Assembly (NCBI GenBank): GCA_000715855.1 | Contig: KL571197.1 | Span: 9,142-32,171, forward strand | Source of the DNA: Actinoplanes liguriensis | GTDB lineage: Bacteria; Actinomycetota; Actinomycetes; Mycobacteriales; Micromonosporaceae | Direction of reading: 5' to 3' | Length of the DNA stretch: 23,030 nucleotides | Shown: positions 7,692-15,548 of the stretch, piece by piece | Position numbering within the stretch: position 1 is the first letter of the stretch | Layout of the letters: the number at the start of each line of letters is the position of its first letter | Program-made: the position numbers and the translations under genes | Notes under the pieces: model-generated | Databases searched by the model: none | The model's input: only the letters and a program-made list of their open reading frames with translations | What the model was told of the DNA's origin: nothing

Positions 7692-8981
7692 CTACGCGGC
7701 CTCGGCCGCGTACTGCATGCTCCAGCGGTCCTTACGGCGCCCGGTGATCCGGCTTCGCAGCACTTCCACCCACGCGGCCACGAACCAGCAGGCGCGCATC
7801 CACGCGAACGCCTCCTGCGGCAGCAGAAGAGCGGCGAGGATGATGTCCCCGCGATCGCGGTGCGGAATGCGCAGCGCCTGCTTCACGTCGTTGGCGATGA
7901 ACAGCAGCGGCACGAAGAACCAGACGGGCGCGAAATGGAGGATCCCCAGTGCGGCGTAGAGCGCCGTGAAGAAGATCCAGCCGAACCGGACGCCGGCCGC
8001 CAGCAGGCCTGCCGCCTGCTGCCGCCAGTCGAGCCGGGTGTGCTTGTTGTAGCCGAACCGCAGCAAGTCCTCGACCGTTCCGACCTGCCACTTCATCCGC
8101 TGACCCCAGAGCGCGCGGACCGTGACCATGGCGTCGGTGTAGGCCCGGACGGTGGGCGACACCTGGCAGTAGTACCCCATCTCACGGATGCGATAGGTCA
8201 GCTCGAAGTCCTCGACCTGGCTGGCGTGCAGCCACGGCCCGTGCCGCTTGTGGGTCCGGGTGACCTCGTGCAGCACCGAGTTGCGGATCGCGCACGCCGT
8301 GCCGGCGAGCACCGAGGTCCAGCCGCGGCGCAGCGACGAGTCCGTCCACTTGGCGAACTCGGCCCGTTGCAGGCGGACCAGGAACGCCGTACCGCGCATG
8401 GTGAATTTGCTGCTCGACCCGGCCAGCTTCGGGTCCTCGGCGAACTCCTTGACCCAGTCCCCGATGGCGTTCGGCGGGAGCACGGTGTCGGCGTCGAGGC
8501 AGACGACGATGTCGGCGTCCATGGCGTAGCGGCGCCACGCCGCGTTCAGCCCACCGCACTTCTTGTCGCGGTTGTTGACCGTCCGGGTGACCACCAGCAC
8601 CTGGTTGTGCAGCGCGGACGCCTTCTCGACGGTCTCGTCGGTGCAGTTGTCGGCCACCACGACGATCCGGTCGGGCATCCGCTCCTGGGCGAGCAGCGCC
8701 TCCACGGTCGGGCCGATCGAGGATTCCTCGTTGTGGGCGGGGATCAGCACGACGACCCGGGCCGGCCGGTTCCCCTCGACGGTGGAGGTCGAGCCGCCGT
8801 ACAGCGCACTCGGCCCGTGCTGCGCGAGCCGGCTCGGCCGGGTCAGGATCTGTGTCGGTGCGTCGAACGAGGTCCGGGCATCAAACGCAGGTGGGGCATC
8901 GAACGCGGGCGGGGCGTCGAACGCAGTCGGGGTGTCGAACGCAGTCCGGGTATCAGTGGCAATGGTGTCACTGGGGAACAT
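7692..8981 (-). CDS. Family 2 glycosyltransferase, membrane-associated
   Basis: GT-A fold glycosyltransferase of 429 residues, predicted to add sugars from a nucleotide donor at the inner face of the membrane. Motifs in order are VVVLIPAHNEE (76-86), the metal-binding CLDADT (161-166, Asp163/Asp165), GTACAIR (227-233), the acceptor-side VEDFELTYR (256-264), and QRMKW (294-298) in the place of the QxxRW motif of processive synthases. Two or more hydrophobic segments follow (about 324-368 and 380-405). The first 45 residues are odd: five copies of a six-residue unit of the type AFDAPP, encoded by an 18-bp tandem repeat. ATG 8981 is preceded by GAAGG at good spacing, 24 nt after the deacetylase stop. 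The neighbours suggest a beta-linked, probably amino-sugar polymer; the sugar itself is not readable. Confidence 0.88.
   Translation of the reverse strand: MFPSDTIATDTRTAFDTPTAFDAPPAFDAPPAFDARTSFDAPTQILTRPSRLAQHGPSALYGGSTSTVEGNRPARVVVLIPAHNEESSIGPTVEALLAQERMPDRIVVVADNCTDETVEKASALHNQVLVVTRTVNNRDKKCGGLNAAWRRYAMDADIVVCLDADTVLPPNAIGDWVKEFAEDPKLAGSSSKFTMRGTAFLVRLQRAEFAKWTDSSLRRGWTSVLAGTACAIRNSVLHEVTRTHKRHGPWLHASQVEDFELTYRIREMGYYCQVSPTVRAYTDAMVTVRALWGQRMKWQVGTVEDLLRFGYNKHTRLDWRQQAAGLLAAGVRFGWIFFTALYAALGILHFAPVWFFVPLLFIANDVKQALRIPHRDRGDIILAALLLPQEAFAWMRACWFVAAWVEVLRSRITGRRKDRWSMQYAAEAA
8860..8949. repeat. 18-bp tandem repeat, five copies
   Basis: Five consecutive 18-bp units start at 8860, 8878, 8896, 8914 and 8932, with consensus GCGTCGAACGCAGTCGGG on the plus strand. 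A sixth, decayed unit follows at 8950-8967. On the minus strand they encode repeated A-F-D-A-P-type hexapeptides at the N-terminus of the glycosyltransferase. The unit length is a multiple of three, so copy-number change would keep the frame. Confidence 0.9.
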
Positions 8982-9005
8982 CGGGACCTTCCGAATGGTC
9001 GTGGG

Positions 9006-10358
9006 TTACTGCGCGGCCAGGGAGTAGTCGTCGGTGACCAAGGTCCCGGTGCCGCTCAGGGCGAGTCCGAAGCTGACCGCGTCGGCGCCGGCGGGCAGCG
9101 GCTCGGTCACGTAGTCGGTGAGCTTCCAGGTGCTCGACGGGGCGACGCAGGTGCCGGTCTCCCAGTACTGCCAGGTCCCGTCCGCGTCGCGGTAGTACGT
9201 GATCACGCAGACCGTCGCGGCGCGGGCGCCGCTCGTCGCCCAGCTGCCCTTGAACCAGACCCACGTCCCGTACCGGACACCGGGTCTGGCCGCCGCCAGG
9301 CAGGAGCTGTCCTCGGTGTTCTGGCTGAGCACGAGCTTCCGGTCCCCGCTCGCCCACCGGGTGACGGTCACCTGGTCGGCGGCGACGCCCCGGTGGGCGC
9401 CGGCGATCCGGGACCACTTGGCGGTGGTTCCGGCGAGATCGGCGCCGGCGTGCTGGAAACAGACCGGCTCGGCGCTGAGGCCGGTGCCGCGGCGCTGCTC
9501 CAGGGACGGGTTCTGCACCAGGTTCAGGGACGCGGGGGGTTCGGGCAGCGGCGGCGCCGGCACGACACCACCGGTGGCGTCGGCGCGGATCGTGGTCGTC
9601 GCGCACAGGTGGTTCGCGTTCATGTGGTCGACGATGGGTTGCAGGGCCGCGATCGAGTTGAGGGTCTCCTGGCCGAGACCGTCGTGCATGAGCACGATGG
9701 TCCCGTCCTCGATGCCGTTGTACGTGCTGCCGTCGATCGTGTAGCCGTTGACGACGTTCGACACGATCTGCTCGGTCGAGCTGCCGTCCCAGTCCTTGGA
9801 GTCCATGATGTTCGTGCCGGGCAGACCCCACGGCATGACGATCCGGTAGCCGAGGCCACGGGCCAGGGCGTCGGCGTGCGCGTCGATGTCCCCGTAGGGC
9901 GGCCGGTACAGCGTCGGCTTCGGCACGCCGGCCGCGACGATCGCCGTGGACGCCTTCTCGAGCTCCTGCTTGATCTGCTTGTCGGTGAGCGGCGCCGTCC
10001 CGGTCGACCCCCCGGTGATGGAGGCGTGGTCGTACGTGTGGTTCTGCACCGAATGCCCACCCGCGACTTCGGCCCGCAGCATCGCGGCCGCCGCGGCCCC
10101 GCCGGTGGCGACGTTCTTGCCGACCACGAAGAAGGTGGCCTTGACGCGCAGCGCGTTGAGTTCGTCCAGCATCGCCCGGGAGTTCGGCCCGGGGCCGTCG
10201 TCGAAGGTGAGGGCGACGTTCCCGCCCGAGCAGTCGTTGCTGAGCGGGCGCTTCGGCTCGCTCGCGGAGGCCGCCTGTGAGACCGCGACTCCGGCGGCCA
10301 GGGCCAGGCCGGCCGCGGCCAGAAAGGCGAATGGCCACCGCCATTGCCTGCGTGTCAT
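9006..10358 (-). CDS. Secreted polysaccharide (NodB-type) deacetylase with C-terminal accessory domain
   Basis: Carbohydrate esterase family 4 enzyme, removing acetyl groups from N-acetylated (or O-acetylated) polysaccharide outside the cell. The ATG at 10358 is chosen for its GGAG ribosome site and because it exposes a clean signal peptide (MTRRQWRWPF..., cleavage near residue 30-33). That gives 450 residues; the frame stays open further upstream to 10508 without a better start. The NodB domain (about 45-250) has ALTFDDGPG (49-57, Asp53/Asp54), metal ligands His107 and His111 in HTYDH, RPPYG (152-156) and MHDG with His225. A Pro-rich linker (266-276) leads to a roughly 170-residue C-terminal domain starting LVQNPSLEQ, resembling a carbohydrate-binding jelly-roll with several Cys. 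It is the first gene of the operon with the glycosyltransferase 24 nt downstream, so the substrate is probably that enzyme's product. Confidence 0.9.
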   Translation of the reverse strand: MTRRQWRWPFAFLAAAGLALAAGVAVSQAASASEPKRPLSNDCSGGNVALTFDDGPGPNSRAMLDELNALRVKATFFVVGKNVATGGAAAAAMLRAEVAGGHSVQNHTYDHASITGGSTGTAPLTDKQIKQELEKASTAIVAAGVPKPTLYRPPYGDIDAHADALARGLGYRIVMPWGLPGTNIMDSKDWDGSSTEQIVSNVVNGYTIDGSTYNGIEDGTIVLMHDGLGQETLNSIAALQPIVDHMNANHLCATTTIRADATGGVVPAPPLPEPPASLNLVQNPSLEQRRGTGLSAEPVCFQHAGADLAGTTAKWSRIAGAHRGVAADQVTVTRWASGDRKLVLSQNTEDSSCLAAARPGVRYGTWVWFKGSWATSGARAATVCVITYYRDADGTWQYWETGTCVAPSSTWKLTDYVTEPLPAGADAVSFGLALSGTGTLVTDDYSLAAQ

Positions 10359-10644
10359 GATTTCTCCATTGCGAGAACGACTCATTCGGGTTTCACGTCG
10401 GCACGCGGCGTCAACCGGCGCGGTCGGCGCCCCTGAAACCACGAGATCGCTGTTCGAGGTGTACGGCATTGATCGCCGTACCAGCAGGTCAAGCGAGATC
10501 CGACGCAACCTGCTGGGCGCACGGAGTCGTTGAATCCGCCCTGCCGAGAAATAGGCTAGGGCACTTCAGCTCTTTTTCAAGACACCCAATGGGGGTCGCC
10601 CGAAAGCCGGTTCACATAGCCGGAAAGCGACGCGAAAACCAAAA
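10359..10644. other. Leader region of the deacetylase operon
   Basis: No gene is seen between the deacetylase start and the lepB terminator. The region holds the palindrome at 10461-10481 and, on the minus strand, a TTGACC (10490-10485) just upstream of it. I could not place a convincing -10, so promoter position is unknown. The AT-rich patch around 10549-10580 is another place to look. Confidence 0.5.
10461..10481. promoter_or_regulatory. Palindrome, candidate operator of the polysaccharide operon
   Basis: Perfect 7-bp arms GTACGGC and GCCGTAC are separated by ATTGATC. It lies 103 bp upstream of the deacetylase ATG and just downstream of a TTGACC on the minus strand, a typical place for a repressor site. 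No regulator gene is adjacent, so the binding protein is unknown. Confidence 0.4.
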
Positions 10645-10674
10645 GGACCGCGGCGAGGGTTCTCGCCGCGGTCC
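10645..10674 (-). terminator. Intrinsic terminator of lepB
   Basis: A perfect 13-bp stem, GGACCGCGGCGAG/CTCGCCGCGGTCC, has a 4-nt loop. On the minus strand it is followed directly by TTTTGGTTTT. It begins 22 nt after the lepB stop and is a textbook rho-independent terminator, the strongest in this window. Confidence 0.93.
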
Positions 10675-10695
10675 GGGTGTTCGCCGATGGGTGCC

Positions 10696-11325
10696 CTACT
10701 TGTCGGGGACGCCTTCGAAGGTGGACGGGACCGACAGGCTGGTCCAGTGCGAGACGGGCCAGTAGATGGCGAAGGCCCGCCCGGCGACCCGGCTGATCGG
10801 GACGGTGCCCAGATCGGAGTCGAGGTGTGCGCGGGAGTCGGCGGAGTCCGAGCGGTGGTCACCCATCACGAAGAGACGGCCGTCCGGAACGGTCACGTCG
10901 AACGTGTCGTCGGAGGGCGCGTCGCCCGGGTAGAGGTAGTTCTCGTCCAGCGCGTGGCCGTTGACGGTGATCCGCTTCTGGGAGTCGCAGCAGATCACGT
11001 GGTCGCCGGGGGTGCCGACGATGCGCTTGATGTACTCCTGCTCGCCGGGGCCGGCACCCCACGAGGTGGGCGGCTCGAAGACGATCACCTCGCCGCGGTG
11101 CGGGTCACGGAATCGGTAGAGAACCTTGTTCACCAGCACCTTGTCGTTCAGGAGCAGGGTGTTCTCCATCGATCCGGACGGGATGTAGAAGGTCTGGAGC
11201 AGATAGGTGCGCACACCGGCGGCGACGATCACGCCCACCACGATGAGCACCAGGAGCTCGAAGCCCTTGGAACGGTAAAAGGGACGACCGGTGATCTTGT
11301 CCTCGGACACGGGCGGAGCGTACAT
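10696..11325 (-). CDS. lepB: Signal peptidase I
   Basis: Membrane serine protease that cleaves Sec/Tat signal peptides on the outer face of the membrane. The 209 residues start at ATG 11325 and have one transmembrane helix (about 21-40). The catalytic Ser box is YIPSGSMENT with Ser52, and the Lys box is EYIKRIVGTPGD with Lys100. The signature GDHRSDSADSR (155-165) is also present. All catalytic elements are intact and the length is normal for a one-anchor actinobacterial enzyme. A TTG three bases upstream and a GTG at 11310 are alternative starts. The putative ribosome site overlaps the 3' arm of the hairpin at 11331-11364. It follows valS by 46 nt and ends at a strong terminator. Confidence 0.95.
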   Translation of the reverse strand: MYAPPVSEDKITGRPFYRSKGFELLVLIVVGVIVAAGVRTYLLQTFYIPSGSMENTLLLNDKVLVNKVLYRFRDPHRGEVIVFEPPTSWGAGPGEQEYIKRIVGTPGDHVICCDSQKRITVNGHALDENYLYPGDAPSDDTFDVTVPDGRLFVMGDHRSDSADSRAHLDSDLGTVPISRVAGRAFAIYWPVSHWTSLSVPSTFEGVPDK

Positions 11326-11330
11326 CAATC

Positions 11331-11364
11331 GTCACAGCCCGGCAGGAAAGTACCGGGCTGTGAC
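11331..11364 (-). terminator. valS-lepB intercistronic hairpin
   Basis: GTCACAGCCCGG and CCGGGCTGTGAC form a perfect 12-bp stem around a 10-nt loop. It starts 7 nt after the valS stop and, on the minus strand, ends 5 nt before the lepB ATG. No T-run follows. It may terminate or attenuate valS transcription, or hide the lepB ribosome site. Confidence 0.6.
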
Positions 11365-11371
11365 CGATCGA

Positions 11372-13900
11372 TCAGGCGAGCTCGATCTCGGCGGTCACCG
11401 GGCCGCCGGCCGCCTCGGTCGTCAGCGAGCGGATCACACCGGCGGCCAGCATGTCCCGGCTGACCAGGGCGAACGACGCCTCCGGGCCGCGCACGACGAG
11501 CCGGGCGACCTCGCTGCGCATGGACTGCTTCGCCTCCGACTTCGCCTTGCGGACCAGGCCGAGAACGGTCCCGGCCAGGGTGAGCAGACCGGCCGGCAGC
11601 GACGGGTCGAGCGCGGGCGTGAGCTCGTCCGTGGACGGCCACGGCGCGCGGTGCACCGAGCCCTCCTGCCACCAGGACCAGGCCTCCTCGGTGACGAACG
11701 GGAGCATCGGCGCGAACAGCCGCAGCAGCGTGCGCAGGGCGATCGCCAGCGCGGCGTGCGCGGACCGGGTGGCCGGGTCGTCAGCGGCCCCGTAGGCGCG
11801 TTCCTTGACCAGCTCCAGGTAGTCGTCGCAGAACGTCCAGAAGAACTGCTCGGTGCGCTCCAGGGCGCGGGCGTAGTCGTACCCCTCGAAATGCTTCGTG
11901 GCGTCAGCCACGACGGCCGCGAGGTCGGCGAGCATGGACCGGTCCAGCGGCTCGGTGACATCGCCCCCGTCAAGATCGGAGCGCAGGTCGAAGCGCAGCA
12001 CGAACTTCGTCGCGTTCAGGATCTTGATCGCGAGCCGCCGGCCGACCTTCATCTGGCCGGTGTCGAACGCTGTGTCGGTGCCCGGCCGCCCGCTGACCGC
12101 CCAGTAGCGGACCGCGTCCGAGCCGAACTCCTCGAGCAGGCCCATCGGGGTGACGGTGTTGCCCTTGGACTTCGACATCTTCTTGCGGTCCGGGTCGAGG
12201 ATCCAGCCGGAGAGCAGCGCGGTGCGGAACGGCAGGCTGCCGAACTCCTGGTGGGCCCGGAGCACGGTGGCGAACAGCCAGGTCCGGATGATCTCGTGGG
12301 CCTGCGGGCGCAGGTCCATCGGGAAGACCCGCGCGAACAGGTCGTCGTCGGTGCCCCAGCCACCGGCGATCTCCGGGGTGAGCGACGAGGTGGCCCAGGT
12401 GTCCATGACGTCCGGGTCGCCGATGAAGCCGCCCGGCCGGCCGCGCTGGTCCTCGGTGAAACCGGGCGGCGTGTCACTGCTCGGGTCGATCGGCAGCGAG
12501 GACGGGGTGATCGGGGAGGCGTAGTCCGGCTCGCTGGCCGCGTCCAGCGGGTACCAGACCGGGATCGGGACGCCGAAGAAGCGCTGGCGGCTGATGATCC
12601 AGTCGCCGGCCAGGCCCTCGACCCAGTTCTCGTACCGGGTCCGCATGAACTCCGGCGACCAGGTCATCTCCCGGCCGCGGTCGAGCAGGGTGGCGCGCAG
12701 CGCGGCGTCGCGGCCGCCGTTGCGGATGTACCACTGGCGGGTTGTCACGATTTCGAGCGGCTTATCGCCCTTTTCGTAGAATTTGACCTGCTGGGCTGTG
12801 GGCCGAGGATCACCGTCCAATGCGCCGGCCTCGCGCAACAGCGAGACCATTGCCTCTTTCGCGGAAAAGGCCGTTTTGCCCGCCAAATGCGCATAAGGAA
12901 TCGCGGAAACACCCTGCGGCGGCACGGGAAGCAGCCGCCCGTCCCGGCCCATGACCGGCCGCGTCGGCAGGTCGAGCTCACGCCACCAGATCACGTCGGT
13001 CAGGTCACCGAAGGTGCAGATCATCGCGATCCCCGAGCCCTTGTCCGGCTGCGCCAGCGGATGCGCCTTGATCGGCACCGGGACCCCGAACACGGGCGTC
13101 ACCGCGGAAGTGCCGAACAGATGCCGGTATCGCGGATCGTCCGGGTGCGCCACGAGCGCCACACACGCCGGCAGCAGCTCGGGCCGGGTCGTCTCGATGT
13201 GCACGGAACCGCCGTCGGCCAGCCCGAACGCGAGCCGGTGGTACGCGCCCTGCCGCTCCCGGTCCTCCAACTCGGCCTGCGCCACCGCGGTACGGAACGA
13301 GACGTCCCACAGCGTCGGCGCATCCGCCAGATACGCCTCCCCGCGTTCGAGGTTGCGCAGGAACGCCCGCTGCGACACGGCCCGGCTGACGTCGTTGATC
13401 GTGCTGTACTGCAGCGACCAGTCGACGGAGAGGCCGAGCTGGCGCCACAGGTCCTCGTAGGCCTGCTCGTCGATCGCGGTCAGCTTCTGGCACAGCTCCA
13501 CGAAGTTGCGCCGGGAGATCGGCACCGGACGGCTCGGCGCCTTCTCCGGAGGGGCGAAAGCCGGGTCGTACGGCAACGACGGGTCGCACTGCACGCCGTA
13601 GTAGTTCTGCACCCGCCGCTCGGTCGGCAGCCCGTTGTCGTCCCACCCCATCGGATAGAACACCTCGCGACCGGTCATCCGCCGGTACCGCGCGATGGCG
13701 TCCGCATGCGTGTACGAGAACACGTGCCCCACGTGCAGCGATCCGCTGACCGTCGGCGGTGGCGTGTCGATCGAGAAGACCCGGGACCGGGGCGCCGTGC
13801 GGTCGAACGCGTAGGTGCCCCACGACGCCCATACCTCACGCCACTTCCGCTCGATCCCGTCGAGTGTGGGCTTATCCGGCACGGATGTCGTATGAGTCAC
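11372..13900 (-). CDS. valS: Valyl-tRNA synthetase
   Basis: Class Ia synthetase charging tRNA-Val; cytoplasmic. The 842 residues have TPPPTVSGSLHVGH with the HIGH-type motif HVGH (56-59). The CP1 editing domain (about 200-345) contains IETTRPE and AHPDDPRY, and KKMSKSKGN (573-581) is intact. An anticodon-binding domain (about 640-770) follows. The protein ends soon after a short basic helix (LVRKAKSEAKQSMRSEVARL) and does not show the long C-terminal coiled-coil arm of E. coli ValRS, as in several actinobacterial forms. The GTG start at 13900 gives MTHTTSVPDKPTLDG; the ribosome site is weak. It is divergent from the FAD-dehydrogenase relic. Confidence 0.96.
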   Translation of the reverse strand: MTHTTSVPDKPTLDGIERKWREVWASWGTYAFDRTAPRSRVFSIDTPPPTVSGSLHVGHVFSYTHADAIARYRRMTGREVFYPMGWDDNGLPTERRVQNYYGVQCDPSLPYDPAFAPPEKAPSRPVPISRRNFVELCQKLTAIDEQAYEDLWRQLGLSVDWSLQYSTINDVSRAVSQRAFLRNLERGEAYLADAPTLWDVSFRTAVAQAELEDRERQGAYHRLAFGLADGGSVHIETTRPELLPACVALVAHPDDPRYRHLFGTSAVTPVFGVPVPIKAHPLAQPDKGSGIAMICTFGDLTDVIWWRELDLPTRPVMGRDGRLLPVPPQGVSAIPYAHLAGKTAFSAKEAMVSLLREAGALDGDPRPTAQQVKFYEKGDKPLEIVTTRQWYIRNGGRDAALRATLLDRGREMTWSPEFMRTRYENWVEGLAGDWIISRQRFFGVPIPVWYPLDAASEPDYASPITPSSLPIDPSSDTPPGFTEDQRGRPGGFIGDPDVMDTWATSSLTPEIAGGWGTDDDLFARVFPMDLRPQAHEIIRTWLFATVLRAHQEFGSLPFRTALLSGWILDPDRKKMSKSKGNTVTPMGLLEEFGSDAVRYWAVSGRPGTDTAFDTGQMKVGRRLAIKILNATKFVLRFDLRSDLDGGDVTEPLDRSMLADLAAVVADATKHFEGYDYARALERTEQFFWTFCDDYLELVKERAYGAADDPATRSAHAALAIALRTLLRLFAPMLPFVTEEAWSWWQEGSVHRAPWPSTDELTPALDPSLPAGLLTLAGTVLGLVRKAKSEAKQSMRSEVARLVVRGPEASFALVSRDMLAAGVIRSLTTEAAGGPVTAEIELA

Positions 13901-14013
13901 CCGAAAACTCTACGCAACAGCCGCGGTCGACAACGAGCGACCCGCGCTTCGGCGACTACCACGGCGTACGCGCGCTTTGTTCTGATCGAAGCCCAAGAAC
14001 GCGACGAGATCTC

Positions 14014-14209
14014 ATGAACCGGCGCACCGTTCTCGCCGCCACCGCGGGAGCCGCCGTGGCCGCGCACACGAGCCCCCGCCGTCGGCCCCGCGGCGACCAC
14101 CGAGGCGGACGCGATCGTGATCGGGCACGGTCTGGCCGGTCCGGTCGCCACGTCCGGCTGCCTCTTCTCCGGCCGCCGAACCGGCAAAGCCGCCGCAGCG
14201 CTCGCTTAA
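14014..14209 (+). pseudogene. Relic of a secreted FAD-dependent dehydrogenase
   Basis: ATG 14014 begins MNRRTVLAATAGAAVAA, the start of a Tat-type export signal. The frame then shifts (about 14060-14070), and the next frame reads ADAIVIGHGLAGPVAT, the beta-alpha-beta FAD-binding start of the KstD/fumarate reductase-like flavoprotein family. This runs directly into SGCLFSGRRTGKAAAALA-stop, which matches the last residues of the same family (usually '...TFLGGCLFSGRxAGRAAA'). Members are about 550 residues, so roughly 500 codons of the middle are missing. The family assignment rests on my recall of the two end motifs. It cannot make a working enzyme. Confidence 0.72.
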
Positions 14210-14315
14210 AAAAGATCAAAACCCTTTCCCGTACGGCATCCGGCTGCGGGCGTCCACATCCCGGCCCGCTGCCAGTTGCCGTAGCCGCAGCTCGCGGCGC
14301 AGTCCGCGCCAGGTG
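14210..14315. other. Spacer between the relic and hipA, with a hairpin
   Basis: GGCGC-AGTCC-GCGCC (14296-14310) lies 6 nt beyond the hipA stop on the minus strand, and TTTTGATCTTTTTT follows only about 80 nt later (14223-14210). A diffuse end for the hipBA transcript is likely. I see no gene. Confidence 0.4.
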
Positions 14316-15548
14316 TCAGGCGAGGCTGACAGCACTGATGGTGTGGCTCAGGGTTCCCTCGAAACGGGAGATCTCCGACTGGCTGATCCCGTTGCCGCGG
14401 GCGACCGACTTCCAGCCGCCGGCGGCGTCGGCAACCTCGCGGAGCACGGCACGTGCCTGGCCGCCGGTCAGGCCGAAGCTCTCCGCATACACAAGGAGCG
14501 CGTTGACCTCGTCGGGTGGATTGGCGGCACCGCCGATGCTGGTCACTCGGTGAGTCGAAAGGGAGGGGTTGGGGTTGATGTCGAAACCGGGAGCGAGTCT
14601 CCATCCGGATCCCTGGCGGAGGAAACCGAGGTTACGAAGGTGGTCGTCAGTGTTGTGGACGGCGACGGAGAACGCGATGCGCCGCCATAACTGCCGGAGG
14701 TCGTCAACAGCTGCGGAGCTGTGCTCCGGGATGACTTCCGCGATCTCGGTGTAGTCGCGGGACTCCCCGTCCTTCGCCTCCAGCAGAGTCATCGCGCTGA
14801 CGTACCCGATGCGATGGGAACCCCTCCGGTCGAAGCGCTCCAACAGGAGCACGGGATTACCCTCGATGCCGACCAACTGCCTGTTCGGCACCGGGATACC
14901 GGCAGCTTCGCCCAGGTCGAGTGCGGTCTTCTCCCACGCGATGACACTCCACTCGTCGGCGTGGTGCGGAAACTTCGCGATCATGAGGCGGTGATCGTCG
15001 CGTACCGAGGCTTTGGGCCGGGCCCCTCCGAGCGAGCCTGTCCCGGCGTCCAGGAGCACCTTGATCGCGTCCATGTTGCCCGGATCGTCGCGGGCGACAG
15101 TGTTGGCGGCGTGCAGGAGTGCGGGGAGGGCGATGAGCTTCGGCACATCCGGCGCCGGGTGCTGGAAATCGTCGTCGCCATCGGTCTTGAAACGCAGAGC
15201 GCCCTGCCGGGTCTCGTCGCTCACCCCGAGCAGGTAATCGCGGTCGTCGAGGGTGGGAGTCGACCGGCCTTCGGCTGCGGCTTCGCCGCGTAGTCGTCTG
15301 GCGATCAGGTTCCGGCCCCAGCGGTCGGGAGCCGCATCGCTGAAGGCGCCCGGCAGCCCGTTCGGCAGCGGCCACGAACCGGTCGTGAGGCTGAGTGCGG
15401 GATCGATCGCATAGGCGCCCGGCAAGGCGAGGTAGTCACGGTCGTAGGAGAAGGTCGCGGTCAGCCGGCCACGGCGGAGGTTGAAGTAGGCATCCCCAGC
15501 CGGACAGCTCCGGCCGTCGAGCTCGACATAGGTGAGGACGTGACTCAT
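14316..15548 (-). CDS. hipA: HipA-type serine/threonine kinase toxin
   Basis: Type II toxin of the HipA kinase family; E. coli HipA phosphorylates glutamyl-tRNA synthetase and halts translation. The 410 residues have an N-subdomain (about 1-110, with LPGAFSDAAPDRWGRNLI at 65-82), then the Gly-rich loop GTGSLGGARPKA (169-180) and MIAKFP with the ATP-binding Lys192. The catalytic loop is HNTDDHLRN (298-306) and the metal-binding FDIN (322-325) stands for DFG. All kinase residues expected in the family are present, so an active toxin is likely. The target cannot be read from sequence. The ATG overlaps the hipB stop by 4 nt, so the antitoxin is made first and coupled. Confidence 0.93.
   Translation of the reverse strand: MSHVLTYVELDGRSCPAGDAYFNLRRGRLTATFSYDRDYLALPGAYAIDPALSLTTGSWPLPNGLPGAFSDAAPDRWGRNLIARRLRGEAAAEGRSTPTLDDRDYLLGVSDETRQGALRFKTDGDDDFQHPAPDVPKLIALPALLHAANTVARDDPGNMDAIKVLLDAGTGSLGGARPKASVRDDHRLMIAKFPHHADEWSVIAWEKTALDLGEAAGIPVPNRQLVGIEGNPVLLLERFDRRGSHRIGYVSAMTLLEAKDGESRDYTEIAEVIPEHSSAAVDDLRQLWRRIAFSVAVHNTDDHLRNLGFLRQGSGWRLAPGFDINPNPSLSTHRVTSIGGAANPPDEVNALLVYAESFGLTGGQARAVLREVADAAGGWKSVARGNGISQSEISRFEGTLSHTISAVSLA

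Noticed and set aside
8860..8967. Possible CRISPR-like array
   Set aside because: The 18-bp units are directly adjacent with no spacers and are in frame inside a glycosyltransferase gene; there are no cas genes.
10359..10508. N-terminal extension of the deacetylase to an upstream start at 10508
   Set aside because: The ATG at 10358 has a good ribosome site and directly opens a clean signal peptide; the extension has neither.
11291..14017. A 908-codon open frame on the plus strand opposite valS
   Set aside because: It is an antisense shadow caused by the GC-rich codon use of valS, with Arg/Gly/Asp-rich nonsense composition. The same applies to the long frame at 7614-10280.
14206..14320. Cys-rich peptide (ADCAASCGYGNWQRAGMW...) on the minus strand, considered as a ribosomal peptide precursor
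   Set aside because: No start codon or ribosome site nearby, the frame only exists as an extension from a shadow of hipA, and no modifying enzyme is adjacent.
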